The notes: generated by a model from the letters alone, not told the origin. 64,000 bases of DNA from Desulfobacteraceae bacterium UBA2245 (GCA_002347265.1 DDYB01000022.1:1-64000), one strand, 5' to 3'; counted from the first letter of the stretch, positions 24,737 through 34,353 are shown. Translations and numbers: made by a program.

Positions 24737-25840
24737 CCGTCGCGTCCTCTCCGGTTCAAGGAAACTCTGCAGAATCGTCCGAAGGCGGGGAATAAATTTG
24801 TGATGCCCTGCCGGAAAAGCATGTTTTTCGATTTCATTCAGGGATATCCACCGGTACGCCTCAGGTCCGTTCAACCGGACCGTGCCTCCGCAATGCCGGC
24901 AGACAAATACATCCATCAGGATTCTGAAATGGGTATAGGCATGTTTGATCCGGTCTACATGGCAATCCACCGCCACCTGGAGGTTCACCGTCTTCGCGAT
25001 GCTTCGGATGCAGGCGACTTCCGGCGGTTCATCCGCTTCGACCCTTCCTCCGGGAAACTCCCAGAGGCCTCCGAGCAGGCCTTCCATCGGACGTCGCGCG
25101 ATCAGAATTTCATGATCCTTAAAAACCACTCCCGCGACCAGATGGTGAAGGGGCTTTTCCGGTCTGACCTCGCGCTTCGGGTACTCACGAGTGCGATCGT
25201 TTTGATATGAAAGACACCGGCTCTTCACCGGGCATTCGCCGCATTGCGGATTGCTCGGCCGGCATATCAAAGCTCCGAGCTCCATCATCGCCTGGTTGAA
25301 ACATCCGGGATGCTTCCGGTCCAGAAGACGGTCGGCCTCAAATTGAAACCGCTCACGGGCGGAAGCGGCGTTGACCGGGTCATCGATCATCAGAAGCCGC
25401 GCCAGCACGCGCTTGACATTGCCATCCACCACGCACAGCGGCTGATTAAAAGCGATGCTCAGCACGGCCGCAGCGATATAGTCGCCGACTCCCGGCAGGC
25501 TTCTGAAAGCCGCATAGCTGTCCGGAACGCAGCCGCTATGATCCAGACAGACCTTCCGCGCAGCTCGATGAAGGTTGCGCGCACGCGCATAATAGCCCAG
25601 GCCTTCCCACGCTTTGAGAACGTCTTCCATCTCGGCCGCAGCCAGGCAGTCGACATCCGGAAACTTCAGAACAAATCTTTGATAATAAGGAATGACCGTT
25701 TTAACCTGGGTTTGCTGAAGCATTGCCTCGGAAACCCATATCCGATAAGGACTTGCGTTTTCCCTCCAGGGCAGGTTCCGGCCATGCTTCAGATACCAGG
25801 ATGTCAGGGCATTTCGGAATTCGAGAGGATCGTGCAACAA
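24731..25840 (-). CDS. mutY: A/G-specific adenine DNA glycosylase MutY
   Basis: A protein of 369 residues that removes adenine paired with 8-oxoguanine. The N-terminal helix-hairpin-helix glycosylase domain has NLPWRENASPYRIWVSE, the catalytic Glu in EAMLQQTQV and the HhH segment LPGVGDYIAAAV with the catalytic Asp in VVDGNVKRV. The [4Fe-4S] cluster is bound by C-x6-C-x2-C-x5-C (CRPSNPQCGECPVKSRC). The C-terminal Nudix-like domain that reads oxoG starts at about residue 235. It is full-length and convergent with the methyltransferase gene. Confidence 0.96.
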   Translation of the reverse strand: MLHDPLEFRNALTSWYLKHGRNLPWRENASPYRIWVSEAMLQQTQVKTVIPYYQRFVLKFPDVDCLAAAEMEDVLKAWEGLGYYARARNLHRAARKVCLDHSGCVPDSYAAFRSLPGVGDYIAAAVLSIAFNQPLCVVDGNVKRVLARLLMIDDPVNAASARERFQFEADRLLDRKHPGCFNQAMMELGALICRPSNPQCGECPVKSRCLSYQNDRTREYPKREVRPEKPLHHLVAGVVFKDHEILIARRPMEGLLGGLWEFPGGRVEADEPPEVACIRSIAKTVNLQVAVDCHVDRIKHAYTHFRILMDVFVCRHCGGTVRLNGPEAYRWISLNEIEKHAFPAGHHKFIPRLRTILQSFLEPERTRRS

Positions 25841-25961
25841 TTGAAAATATACTTTCGTGGTTCCATCGGTGCAATGGTGCGACCCGGAATCCGCAGGAGC
25901 CCGGAATTTTGTTGCGCATCCCGTCTCCAGGCATGATTCCGGGAATATTCGGATGGCGGAA

Positions 25962-26354
25962 TCACTTCACGGACATGACCGGGCAAGGCGCATTGAGAAT
26001 CACATATCGGGCCGACGAACCCAGAAGGATCTTTTCAACTTGCGAACGCTTCTTGACGCCGACAAATATCTCGTCCACATTATTTTCCCGGGCAAATTGA
26101 ACCAGATCTTCTCCGGGTTCCAGGCCTCGGATCAGCAGGTGCGTTTCGCATGAGATATTTTCCCGCTTCAGCATCTCTTTTATTTCCTTGAGATCCTGCT
26201 CGGCTTTTTGAATATCTTCCATTTGATGCTCGGTGCCTTTGACCATGGAGGTGACCACATCGATATGGGCGCCAAAAACCTTTGCGTGTTTCATGGCCAG
26301 ACTCAGAGCGTCCTGAGAAACGAAGGAACCGTCATAGCCCACCATTATCTTCAT
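25962..26354 (-). CDS. Universal stress protein (UspA family)
   Basis: A protein of 130 residues, a single Usp domain. It starts MKIMVGYDGS and ends with the ATP-loop signature GVKKRSQVEKILLGSSARYVILNAPCPVMSV, in which G-x2-x-R and G-S-S are the nucleotide-binding elements, so it is probably an ATP-binding Usp. The ATG at 26354 has AAAGGAG upstream; further open frame upstream lies in the promoter region and is not coding. It is a single gene with a strong promoter of its own. Confidence 0.92.
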   Translation of the reverse strand: MKIMVGYDGSFVSQDALSLAMKHAKVFGAHIDVVTSMVKGTEHQMEDIQKAEQDLKEIKEMLKRENISCETHLLIRGLEPGEDLVQFARENNVDEIFVGVKKRSQVEKILLGSSARYVILNAPCPVMSVK

Positions 26355-26399
26355 TCCATTCTCCTTTCGATCGGTAAACGCAGTTTGAGATATGATTGG

Positions 26400-26428
26400 A
26401 CTATATACAAATATGCCTAGTCTGTCAA
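26400..26428 (-). promoter_or_regulatory. Strong sigma-70 promoter of the universal stress protein gene
   Basis: On the minus strand TTGACA (26428-26423) and TATAGT (26405-26400) are 17 bases apart: a perfect -35 and five of six -10 positions. The expected start is about 40 bases before the ATG. The rest of the interval up to 26655 shows no other feature. Confidence 0.8.
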
Positions 26429-26655
26429 AACTGAATCCACAATCAGGAGAAATCGAAAAAAAACCATGACGGTTTGCAGCGGATTCCTCCTGCAGCGACT
26501 TAATCAAAACGAACGCTGAATTAAAAAAATTATATGAGAAATGCCGCCCGGCCACAATCGGTATTTCAGGCACAAAACAAGCCGTTGCCTATGTTTTTCT
26601 GGACAAGCATTTGTTTCAGGCGCTACTATGATCGATCATTCAAGGATCTGTCGTG

Positions 26656-27639
26656 ATGAGTATTCTGGAAAATTTCGAGCCGGTCCCGTACCTGCGCGCC
26701 CCCATGGTTCAGACGGCCATCGCCAGTTTTAAACCCCTGACCTGGGGCAAGAACGCCATGAAAGCGGCAGCACGGGAGATCATCTTTTCGACATCTGAAG
26801 GGATCCGGCTGCAGGCATATCATTCCCCGCACCCCTTCGGGCAGGAGAAGGGGCTGGTCATATTGATTCACGGTTGGGAAGGAAGCGCCGAATCCGCCTA
26901 TATCCTGCATATGGGCTGGTGGATCTATGACCGCGGGTATTCCGTGGTCCGTTTGAATCTCAGAGACCACGGAGAAAGTCACGGACTGAATTCCGGATTG
27001 TTTTACGCCACTTTGCTCGATGAGGTCAAAGACGCCGTTTCACAAGCCGCTCGAATGGCCGGACACAGACCGGCTTTTCTCGTGGGATTCTCGCTGGGAG
27101 GAAACTTCGCGCTGCGAATTGCCGCATCCGGTTTACCGCAAACCGCGATAAACCTGCGGCATATCACGGCGATCAGCCCGGTACTGGATCCTCGGAAGGC
27201 CACGGCGGCCATTGATGCAGAGCCCCTCATCCGCGGCTATTTTCTGAAAAAATGGCGAAAATCCCTGAGAAAAAAGCAGCAGGCGTTTCCGAATCTCTAC
27301 GATTTCACCGACGTCCTGTCTCTGAATTCCTGCGGGCAAATCACCGACGCGCTGATCACGACCTACAGTGATTATCAAAATGCCGCGGATTATTTTTCGA
27401 GGTACACGCTGACCGGAATCCATCCTTTCAGATTTCGAATACCCGCTGTCCTGATCGCCGCCGCCGATGATCCCATTATTCCGGTTGAGGATTATCAAAA
27501 ACTTCACATCGACGATTCCGGCCGGTTGATCATTCATCCGCACGGAGGACACAACGGTTTTGTTCAAGATCTCTGTAAACCCCGGTGGTACGAACGGTTC
27601 CTGATTGAAACCTTTGATTCGATATCCAGCCAGACGTAA
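26656..27639 (+). CDS. Alpha/beta hydrolase, YheT family
   Basis: A protein of 327 residues. The oxyanion strand is LVILIHGWEGSAES and the nucleophile elbow GFSLGGN (Ser near residue 140) is intact. A candidate Asp is in ADDPIIPVEDY and the catalytic His in HPHGGHNGFV near the C-terminus. The N-terminus FEPVPYLRAPMVQTAIASF is typical of the YheT/EMB8 esterases. The natural substrate is unknown. The ATG at 26656 follows AAGGA. It is a lone gene convergent with the protease gene. Confidence 0.87.
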   Translation: MSILENFEPVPYLRAPMVQTAIASFKPLTWGKNAMKAAAREIIFSTSEGIRLQAYHSPHPFGQEKGLVILIHGWEGSAESAYILHMGWWIYDRGYSVVRLNLRDHGESHGLNSGLFYATLLDEVKDAVSQAARMAGHRPAFLVGFSLGGNFALRIAASGLPQTAINLRHITAISPVLDPRKATAAIDAEPLIRGYFLKKWRKSLRKKQQAFPNLYDFTDVLSLNSCGQITDALITTYSDYQNAADYFSRYTLTGIHPFRFRIPAVLIAAADDPIIPVEDYQKLHIDDSGRLIIHPHGGHNGFVQDLCKPRWYERFLIETFDSISSQT

Positions 27640-27705
27640 AAATCTCCGGAAGCCGACCCTGAATGCCTCGTTCCCGCCTGTTTCATCCGGTTGGTTTCCA
27701 TGATT

Positions 27706-28371
27706 TTACGGTTTCCATCGAATGACCCGATTCTGAAAATCGACAAAATAGTCCAGGTTCCGCAGAAAATTCATGCCCAGCAACCCGCTGTGCGTTGCAT
27801 CGCCATCCTGTTGATCGATAATCAACACACGCATGTTGGTTTTTCTATGCGGTCCAACCTCGATATAGCTTAATTCCGCCAGCTGGGCATCCACCTCGGC
27901 GCCGTTGGCCACCCTGGCTTTCCCTTTCGCGATGGGCTTCAGTCCCAGACGCCTGGCAACGGACTGATCCACCACCACCATGTCGGCGCCGGTATCCAGA
28001 ACCAGCTGGATTGAAACCGTGCGACCGTCGCAGCCCAGTTCAACCGGCACCAGAACCCGGTTTCCCTGAATGGAAACATCGGTCTGACTTTGCCTCGCGA
28101 TCTGCTCTTCGAACGCCTTGTCCCGATCTTCTTCAAGCGCCCTTTCCCTTTCCTTCAGGGCGTTTTGTTCATCCGGGGAAAGGAAATCATCCTGTTCCGA
28201 ATAAGTTTTCTGGGCTTCAAGATATTCGGCCGGAATTTTGCCCGGATCATCCACATAATGCGCGTTTCCGTTCCTGTCCAGGTAGCGGTAGAATTCGGAC
28301 CAGGCGCTGTCGGCAAAAACCCACGATGCAAGTCCTGCGACCAGCAAAACGATACACTTTGAAATCTTCAT
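27706..28371 (-). CDS. Retropepsin-like aspartic protease with N-terminal DUF4124-like segment
   Basis: A protein of 221 residues. A signal peptide (about 1-25) is followed by FYRYLDRNGNAHYVDDPGKI, a DUF4124-like segment found at the front of many periplasmic proteins, and a charged coiled region (about 60-95). The C-terminal half is a clan AA single-domain protease: the catalytic motif LVLDTGADMVVV near residue 125, then AKGKARVANG and the closing HSGLLGMNFLRN. Such enzymes act as dimers. It lies 14 bases downstream of the methyltransferase gene. Confidence 0.84.
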   Translation of the reverse strand: MKISKCIVLLVAGLASWVFADSAWSEFYRYLDRNGNAHYVDDPGKIPAEYLEAQKTYSEQDDFLSPDEQNALKERERALEEDRDKAFEEQIARQSQTDVSIQGNRVLVPVELGCDGRTVSIQLVLDTGADMVVVDQSVARRLGLKPIAKGKARVANGAEVDAQLAELSYIEVGPHRKTNMRVLIIDQQDGDATHSGLLGMNFLRNLDYFVDFQNRVIRWKP

Positions 28372-28385
28372 GAATTATCCTTCCA

Positions 28386-29378
28386 TCAGGCCGCAAATCC
28401 GTACAAAATACCGGAGGGGCCTTTCAGGTGCATACGCTGAATCCCGCTGATCCCGCAGCGAACGAGCATGTTCCGAATCTGCCGATCCGAATACGACCTG
28501 CCCTGGTCGGTCGCCAGAAGCATGTTCAGCGAAAACAGGGCGGAATGCAGGGGGCCGTCCAGCGTGTCATCGAGAATGAACTCGTGAATCAGAATCATGC
28601 CGCCGGGTCTGAGAACCGAGACGGCCTTTTCGACAATTTTCTCGCAATCCGCGGGCCCCTCGCCGTGAAGAATCTGAGAAAGCCAGGCCACGTCATAGGC
28701 GCCGGGAATCGGATCATTCAGAAAATCGCCGGCCTCAAACCCGATGCGGCCGGAAAGTCCGAAGCCTTCGATAGTTTTGAGCGCAAAGGGTCGGGTGGTC
28801 GGAAGATCGTATACCGTTGCCAGAAGATCCGGATTGGCCAGGCAGAAATGAATCGCATAGGTGCCGGGTCCTCCGCCGAGATCCAGAAGATTCTTTCGAC
28901 CGGCAAGGTCGATTTGAGAAACGATTCCGGGCGCCGTATGCATGGCGATATTGAACATGCCCATGAGAAAGCTTTCCCGCTGAACGGCATCGCCGTGGGA
29001 AGACCGGGTTCGAACGGGCTTTCCGGTCTGAACCGCCTTATCCAGATGCGCCCACGATTCGACCAGGTGGTGATGGTGCAGAATGATAAAACCGATATAT
29101 CCGGAAGCATCCCTGGACAGAAGGGTTCGAGCGGTTTCGGTGTTCTGGTAGCCATCCTGGTTTCGGGTCAACAGTCCCATGGCGCAAAGGGCGTTTGCAA
29201 GAACGCTCAGCCCGCGCACATCGGTTTTGAGTCTTGAAGACAGCGCTTCAGCGGAAAGGACCTCATCCGCCAGAACCGTAAATACATCCAGCTCGACCGC
29301 CGCATGAAGCGCGCACGATTGCCAGTAGGCGCCGGACATCTCAATAAGCTTTGCAGGAGAAACAACCGATGGTTTCAT
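28386..29378 (-). CDS. O-methyltransferase family 2 protein with dimerisation domain
   Basis: A protein of 330 residues. The N-terminal winged-helix dimerisation domain (about 10-90) has ALHAAVELDVFTVLAD and ALSSRLKTDVRGLSVLANAL. The SAM-binding motif LLDLGGGPGTYAIHFC starts near 165, and the catalytic-domain motifs RIGFEAGDFLNDP and LSQILHGEG follow, with H in the position of the usual catalytic base. Members methylate hydroxyl groups of small, often aromatic molecules. The ATG at 29378 has AGGG upstream. The open frame extending to 30095 lies over the neighbouring gene and is not part of this protein. It is in a run with the SDR and aldo/keto reductase genes. Confidence 0.86.
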   Translation of the reverse strand: MKPSVVSPAKLIEMSGAYWQSCALHAAVELDVFTVLADEVLSAEALSSRLKTDVRGLSVLANALCAMGLLTRNQDGYQNTETARTLLSRDASGYIGFIILHHHHLVESWAHLDKAVQTGKPVRTRSSHGDAVQRESFLMGMFNIAMHTAPGIVSQIDLAGRKNLLDLGGGPGTYAIHFCLANPDLLATVYDLPTTRPFALKTIEGFGLSGRIGFEAGDFLNDPIPGAYDVAWLSQILHGEGPADCEKIVEKAVSVLRPGGMILIHEFILDDTLDGPLHSALFSLNMLLATDQGRSYSDRQIRNMLVRCGISGIQRMHLKGPSGILYGFAA

Positions 29379-29383
29379 GCTGG

Positions 29384-30961
29384 TTACCCTTTTTTTTGTA
29401 CCTTTCGCCAGGCGAGTTCTTCCGTGGTGGGCTTGAAAAACTCGGGTGCCTGAAAATGATCTTCGGAACATCTTTTTGAAACGGCAATCAGCATTCTTTT
29501 GCACATCCATCGCAAGACCGGAATCAAAAAAACGCTGAAGGTCAGTCCGACCACGCCTCTGGGGAAAAACCGCGATATGATTTTCAGTTCCGTCGACCGG
29601 GTTCCGTATTCGCTGAGCTGAAAATCCATCAGCATCTCTCCGGGGCTTTTCATTTCGCCCACCAGAATCAGACGCCGGGATGGCCATATTTCCAGAACGC
29701 GCCAGAAATCGAGGGCGTCTCCAACGGAAAGCTTCACGGGATGTCGCCGGCCCCGGGTTATGCCCACGCCCCCGAACAGCTTGTCCAGCCGCCCCAGGAA
29801 TCTCCAGACCCCATCGGCGACATACCATCCGTTCTCTCCGCCGAGGCGGACGATCAGGTCCCAGACCGCAGCGGGTTTTGCCTGAATCCGGATGCGGCAG
29901 GCGATTTCCCTGACCTCTCCGCCGGCATAGTCCGCATCGCCGATTTGTTCCCATTCGGGAGGAATCATCAGTCCGGCGTCGGTCCAGGAGGTTTCGACCC
30001 GTTTTTCCTGACGTACCTGGAGAATTCTTCGAATCGTGGCCCGGCAATCCATCAGGTCCTGAGGGATCATTCGGGAAATGCAATTTCCACGGCATACGAC
30101 GTTATGGCGGAGACTCTCGGCCAGGGGGCGGGCCAGGGAGGCGTGCACCGGCGTAAACAGATGAATCCAGTATGCGCTGAGTTTCTCGCTGACAAACGGC
30201 AGGACAACAAACAGGCGGGGCCTGAGGCCGGCTTCCTCGGCGTAAATTTGAAACAGCTCCCGGTAGGTCAGAATATCGGGGCCGCAGATATCAAAGACGC
30301 CTCCCCGCACGGCCTCGTTTTCAAGGCAGCCGACCAGGTAAGCCAGCACGTTGCGGATGAATATCGGCTGAACCTTGTTATGGATGCCTTTGGGCGTGAT
30401 CAGAATGGGCATCCGTTCCACCAGATACCGCATCATCTCAAACGAGGCGCTGCCGCATCCAAGAATCATGGCGGCCTGCAGAACGGTGGCCGGAACGGGC
30501 CCGGATTGCAGAATCCGTCCCACCTCGGCCCGGGAACTCAGATGATGCGTGAGATTCGGTTCATCGGGAATCAGACCGCCCAGATAGATGATGCGTTCGA
30601 TGCCGGCTTGAGCGGCGGCCCGCACCATGTTCCGGGCCGCAATTCGGTCGGTTTTCACATAATCTTCGGTATGGGGATTCATCGAATGCACCAGATAGTA
30701 TGCGGCCCTGCATCCCTGAACGGCCCCTTGCAGCGAATCCGGATCCAGCACATCTCCTTTGACCGCTTCGAGCATGGGATGATCGGCCCAAAGCCGGGAG
30801 GAGAGCTTTTCCATCGAACGGGACATCACGCGAACCCGGTATCCGGCCTCCAGCAGCCTGGGAACCAGGCGACCGCCCACATAACCGGTGGCGCCGGTCA
30901 CCAGAACCGGTTTCAACCGGAACAGCGGATCCTCGTTCGCCCGAATTCGTGAATCGTCCAC
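29384..30961 (-). CDS. NAD(P)-binding SDR-type protein fused to DUF2867
   Basis: A protein of 525 residues. The N-terminal Rossmann domain begins VLVTGATGYVGGRLVPRLLEAGY and has GDVLDPDSLQGA, YLVHSM and ERIIYLGG, so it is an extended or atypical SDR (NmrA-like). From about residue 350 a second domain with VREIACRIRIQAKPAAVWDLI and a hydrophobic C-terminal helix matches the DUF2867 region often fused to such SDRs, a START-like fold. The GTG start sits directly after the TGA of the aldo/keto reductase, with GGGGAG upstream. The substrate is unknown. Confidence 0.86.
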   Translation of the reverse strand: MDDSRIRANEDPLFRLKPVLVTGATGYVGGRLVPRLLEAGYRVRVMSRSMEKLSSRLWADHPMLEAVKGDVLDPDSLQGAVQGCRAAYYLVHSMNPHTEDYVKTDRIAARNMVRAAAQAGIERIIYLGGLIPDEPNLTHHLSSRAEVGRILQSGPVPATVLQAAMILGCGSASFEMMRYLVERMPILITPKGIHNKVQPIFIRNVLAYLVGCLENEAVRGGVFDICGPDILTYRELFQIYAEEAGLRPRLFVVLPFVSEKLSAYWIHLFTPVHASLARPLAESLRHNVVCRGNCISRMIPQDLMDCRATIRRILQVRQEKRVETSWTDAGLMIPPEWEQIGDADYAGGEVREIACRIRIQAKPAAVWDLIVRLGGENGWYVADGVWRFLGRLDKLFGGVGITRGRRHPVKLSVGDALDFWRVLEIWPSRRLILVGEMKSPGEMLMDFQLSEYGTRSTELKIISRFFPRGVVGLTFSVFLIPVLRWMCKRMLIAVSKRCSEDHFQAPEFFKPTTEELAWRKVQKKG

Positions 30962-31819
30962 TCAAATCACTCCCCGGTAAAATGCCAGCTGTTTAGCGTA
31001 TGGCTGATAAAGCGCCGCAATATCCGCCATTTCCGATGAAGAAAGCGGGTTGAAACTCGTTGCGGCTCGAGCGAGGGTTTCGACTTCCGACACCGTCGAA
31101 CAACCGACGATTGCCAGTGTAATTTGGTAGGACAGCGCAAACCGAATCAGGCGTTCCGCGCTGATTCCGGCATGAGAAAAGATATAATGCGAGGCGCCCA
31201 GCACCTTCATGCCGATCACGGCGATTCCCTTTTGAAGCGCCGCCGGAAGCGTGGAGGTTAAAAACCCCCCGAGCGAGGCCTCCACCGGATTGACCGGCAT
31301 CATCACGGCATCCACGGGCCAGTTCAAAACCGCTTCCGTCAGAACGGCCGGATCATGGTGTCCTGTCACACCGATCAATCGAACCCTTCCGGCAGCCCTG
31401 GCCTCGACAAATGCCTCCAGAGCGCCGCCAGACGCGGCGATCAGGTCCAACTCTCCATGGGTCCGCACGTCGTGAATCTGCCAGAGATCCAGATAGTCGG
31501 TATGGAGCCGCTCCAGGGTTTCGTCCAGGTCCCTGAGAGCGGAAAGCCGGTCTCTTGCGGCGGATTTGCCGGCCTGAAATATTTGGGACCGGATACGGGG
31601 TCTTTCCGACCAGACAGAACCGTAATATCTTTCGCTGTCCGCGTAGGCCTTTGCCGTATCAAAATACGTCATGCCGCAGTCCAGCGCCTTTCGGATCACC
31701 TCGCAGGCCGGCTCGGGTTTTCCGTAAGTGCGCAACGCACCTTCTCCGCCAAGTCCCACCCGGGTGACCCGGCGGCCGGTTTTTCCAAAATTCGCGGTTA
31801 ACATCCCGTGTGGTTCCAT
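30962..31819 (-). CDS. Aldo/keto reductase
   Basis: A protein of 285 residues with a TIM-barrel aldo/keto reductase fold. The catalytic tetrad can be assigned: Asp and Tyr in FDTAKAYADSE (near 54-59), Lys in QAGKSAARDR and His in LWQIHDVR. The C-terminal NADP-binding loop is IVGCSTVSEVE. It should reduce a carbonyl group of an unknown substrate. The ATG is preceded by CCGGAG. It lies 30 bases after gspB and abuts the SDR gene, so it appears to be the first gene of the reductase-SDR-methyltransferase set, within the larger same-strand run. Confidence 0.87.
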   Translation of the reverse strand: MEPHGMLTANFGKTGRRVTRVGLGGEGALRTYGKPEPACEVIRKALDCGMTYFDTAKAYADSERYYGSVWSERPRIRSQIFQAGKSAARDRLSALRDLDETLERLHTDYLDLWQIHDVRTHGELDLIAASGGALEAFVEARAAGRVRLIGVTGHHDPAVLTEAVLNWPVDAVMMPVNPVEASLGGFLTSTLPAALQKGIAVIGMKVLGASHYIFSHAGISAERLIRFALSYQITLAIVGCSTVSEVETLARAATSFNPLSSSEMADIAALYQPYAKQLAFYRGVI

Positions 31820-31849
31820 GGCGCAATCTCCGGCAGCATTTTCCGCCTT

Positions 31850-32614
31850 TCAGTTGATCCTGAACTCAACCGTCCACAACCTTTCTCCCTGCCGGACCTC
31901 GATGGCCTCGGGGTGAATCGTTTGAATGTAGCAATCATCCGCCGTCTCACCCTCGTGCAGAATGCAGCCGTTGATCACCACAATCCGCCTCAGGGGATCC
32001 TCGGCCCATGCAATGGCCTGAATTCTCAAGGAAGAATCCTTCAAAAGCGGCGGAGCAGCACTTTTGGGGACGGGATTATCCGCGGACCTGTGCGGCATCG
32101 AAGGCGGAGGCGGTGGATCATCATGCACAACCGGCGTATCCTGCGACGTTTGAACAGCGGGCGGCGCATTCGATTTGGGTTTAACCTGAGGTTTCGAATC
32201 CGGAAACGGCGACGCGGGAGACACATTCTGAATGGGCGGTTTCGCATGTTTCGGGACATTTGCGCCGCTCTGCGGAGGGGCCGGTTTCACCGGGACGTCC
32301 TTCGGCTTGGGCAGCCCTTGATGAGGCGTCCGGATCGGTTGCGCCGCGCTTCTGAAACCTTCCTCACTCTTTGATTCCGAGTCCTGGAAAGCGGAATTTA
32401 CCGGCAGGGTTTTGTGTATCCACACGCCGCCGGCGGTCAGAAAACCAAGGGACGCCATGACGACCGCCCAGAAACCGGGTTTGTGCCAGGATGTTTTCCG
32501 CACCGCATGCCCCGGAAGTCTTTCCGGCGGCATTTGTGCGCCGCTTCGAGCGGCGGCAAATCCATCGGTAGTCTGATCTTCAAGTTTTTTTAAGGCCTTG
32601 AGTATCGCGCTCAA
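31850..32614 (-). CDS. gspB: General secretion pathway protein GspB
   Basis: A protein of 254 residues. It begins with the typical MSAILKALKKLED, has one transmembrane span (about 48-67) and a long proline-rich periplasmic linker (about 75-190). The C-terminal T2SS-type domain has LRIQAIAWAEDPLRRIVVING and VEFRI. GspB helps GspA in placing the secretin of type II secretion in the cell wall. It overlaps gspA by four bases. No other type II secretion gene lies in the window. Confidence 0.88.
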   Translation of the reverse strand: MSAILKALKKLEDQTTDGFAAARSGAQMPPERLPGHAVRKTSWHKPGFWAVVMASLGFLTAGGVWIHKTLPVNSAFQDSESKSEEGFRSAAQPIRTPHQGLPKPKDVPVKPAPPQSGANVPKHAKPPIQNVSPASPFPDSKPQVKPKSNAPPAVQTSQDTPVVHDDPPPPPSMPHRSADNPVPKSAAPPLLKDSSLRIQAIAWAEDPLRRIVVINGCILHEGETADDCYIQTIHPEAIEVRQGERLWTVEFRIN

Positions 32615-34353
32615 TTTTTCTGTTCCATTCGGGGATCTGTATCCTGAACCGGAAGGTTCGGACGAAGACGGGGTATGGACAAAGACGGCGTATGATTGTA
32701 CAGCACCATCTGGGTCAGGGGGCCGACCAAGCCGTCCACGGGAATGCCGTTGTGTTTCTGAATATTCACGATGGCTTGCCTGGTTTTTGCATCGTAAAAT
32801 GGCGTCATGTCGATGTCTGAAAATCCGATCTGTTTCAGGTTCATTTTCAGCGACACTATCGCGGACGAACCGGAATTCAATGAAACCGTGCCCTGGTAGG
32901 CAAAAAAATCCTTCCAGAAAACATAGGCATATCCTGTCCGGAAAGGCGCCAGCGCTTCGGGAGCGATCAAAATCCGTTCACCTACGCCTCCGCAGACCAG
33001 ACGCCCCGAGTCGTCAAAACCCTCCAGGCTCAGATAATGGGGAAATATGGCTGTGGGAAGTTTCAGTTCGATCACCGCGGGAAGATTCAAGGCCGCAAGC
33101 TTGTCAATATGCCAATTCAAGGCCTGAACCTTCAGGTCGTGCTGTCCGGCCGCGGTCTGAAAAAAGTCCGCATCGTTTGCAATCTCATCCAGGTAGGGAC
33201 GGATCTTCACGTTCGAATCCCAGAGCGACAGAATATTTTCCAGCGCGCTGTACCGGGATGCTCTGAAATCGATTCCTGAAATCCAGGCTGCAAGGCTTGC
33301 GGAATCGTCAAAGGTCGGGCGCGTCTCCGCGGGGGCAGCCAGCGGTTCGGTGTTTGCCGAAGAGACGGCGTCAGCGTCCGGTTCCAACACTTTCGAGGCC
33401 ACGGCCGGGGACGGAGATGGAAATATTTCGGAAGATGACTCGATCCGGGTTGTATCCGTTCGGTGCATCCAGAAGCCGGCGGTTCCAACGACAGCCAGCG
33501 CGGCCGCAAGCGCCGCCCATTTCAACCAGCCGCCGAATCGCGCCGGGGTTTTTCCGCTGATCTCGGCCACGGCTTTTCCGGCAATGGCCGCGGTAATCCG
33601 CTTTTGATCCAGGCCAAAGGCGGTCAACAGCGCGCGGTCGCAGACGATATTGATTCGCCGGGGAATGCCTTTGGCGTATCGATGAATCGCACGCAGGGCC
33701 CCGGAGTCAAAAACCACGCCGGAATGGAGCGAAGCAACCTGAATCCGGTGCTGAATATAATTTTGCGTTTCCCGAAAATTCAAGGGCCTGAGACGACAAC
33801 TCAGGGTAATGCGCTGCGCGAGTTGTCTCAGGGCATGGGTGGCCAGCAGCTGACCCAGTTCGGGCTGTCCCACCAGGATGATCTGCAGCAGTTTTTCACG
33901 GGTCGTTTCCAGGTTGGAGAGCAGCCGGAGCTGTTCCAGAACATCGGGAGGCAGATTCTGAGCCTCGTCGATCAGCAGAATCGAATTTTTCCCCCTTTGC
34001 TTCTGTTCGATCAGGAAGGCGTTCAAGGCGTCGATCAAAGTCTTGAGATGGTAGGAAGCCGAATCGATGCCGAATTCATCGTTGATCGCCTTGATCAATT
34101 CGATTGGATCGAGTCTGGGATTGAAGATATAAGCGGCCTCGGTATCCTCATCCAGGGTTTCCAGAAAAGCCCGGCACAACGTGGTCTTGCCGGTCCCCAC
34201 CTCGCCGGTGATTTTGACGAACCCGTCCCCGTGCTTGACCGCATACCGCAGATGCGCCAGCGCTTCCTTGTGGCTGGCGCTCAGGTACAGGTAATCGGGA
34301 TCCGGAACCAGTTTGAAGGGTCTTTCCTTGAATCCGAAAAAATACTGATACAT
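32611..34353 (-). CDS. gspA: GspA/ExeA-type AAA ATPase with peptidoglycan-binding domain
   Basis: A protein of 580 residues. It starts MYQYFFGFKERPFKLVPDP, as ExeA/GspA proteins do. Walker A is GEVGTGKTT (near 50), Walker B is ILLIDEAQNL (near 125), and sensor/arginine motifs follow in RRINIVCDRALL. One transmembrane helix (near 280-300) separates the cytoplasmic ATPase from a periplasmic part that ends with a PG_binding_1-like domain (VDGLVGPLTQ). It would use ATP to help secretin assembly through the cell wall. The ATG at 34353 fits the family; a GTG four codons upstream is possible. Confidence 0.9.
   Translation of the reverse strand: MYQYFFGFKERPFKLVPDPDYLYLSASHKEALAHLRYAVKHGDGFVKITGEVGTGKTTLCRAFLETLDEDTEAAYIFNPRLDPIELIKAINDEFGIDSASYHLKTLIDALNAFLIEQKQRGKNSILLIDEAQNLPPDVLEQLRLLSNLETTREKLLQIILVGQPELGQLLATHALRQLAQRITLSCRLRPLNFRETQNYIQHRIQVASLHSGVVFDSGALRAIHRYAKGIPRRINIVCDRALLTAFGLDQKRITAAIAGKAVAEISGKTPARFGGWLKWAALAAALAVVGTAGFWMHRTDTTRIESSSEIFPSPSPAVASKVLEPDADAVSSANTEPLAAPAETRPTFDDSASLAAWISGIDFRASRYSALENILSLWDSNVKIRPYLDEIANDADFFQTAAGQHDLKVQALNWHIDKLAALNLPAVIELKLPTAIFPHYLSLEGFDDSGRLVCGGVGERILIAPEALAPFRTGYAYVFWKDFFAYQGTVSLNSGSSAIVSLKMNLKQIGFSDIDMTPFYDAKTRQAIVNIQKHNGIPVDGLVGPLTQMVLYNHTPSLSIPRLRPNLPVQDTDPRMEQKN

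Noticed and set aside
29379..30095. 5' extension of the O-methyltransferase reading frame by about 240 residues
   Set aside because: The extension lies over the SDR gene in another frame, has low-complexity Arg/Gly-rich composition, and a good start with ribosome-binding site exists at 29378.
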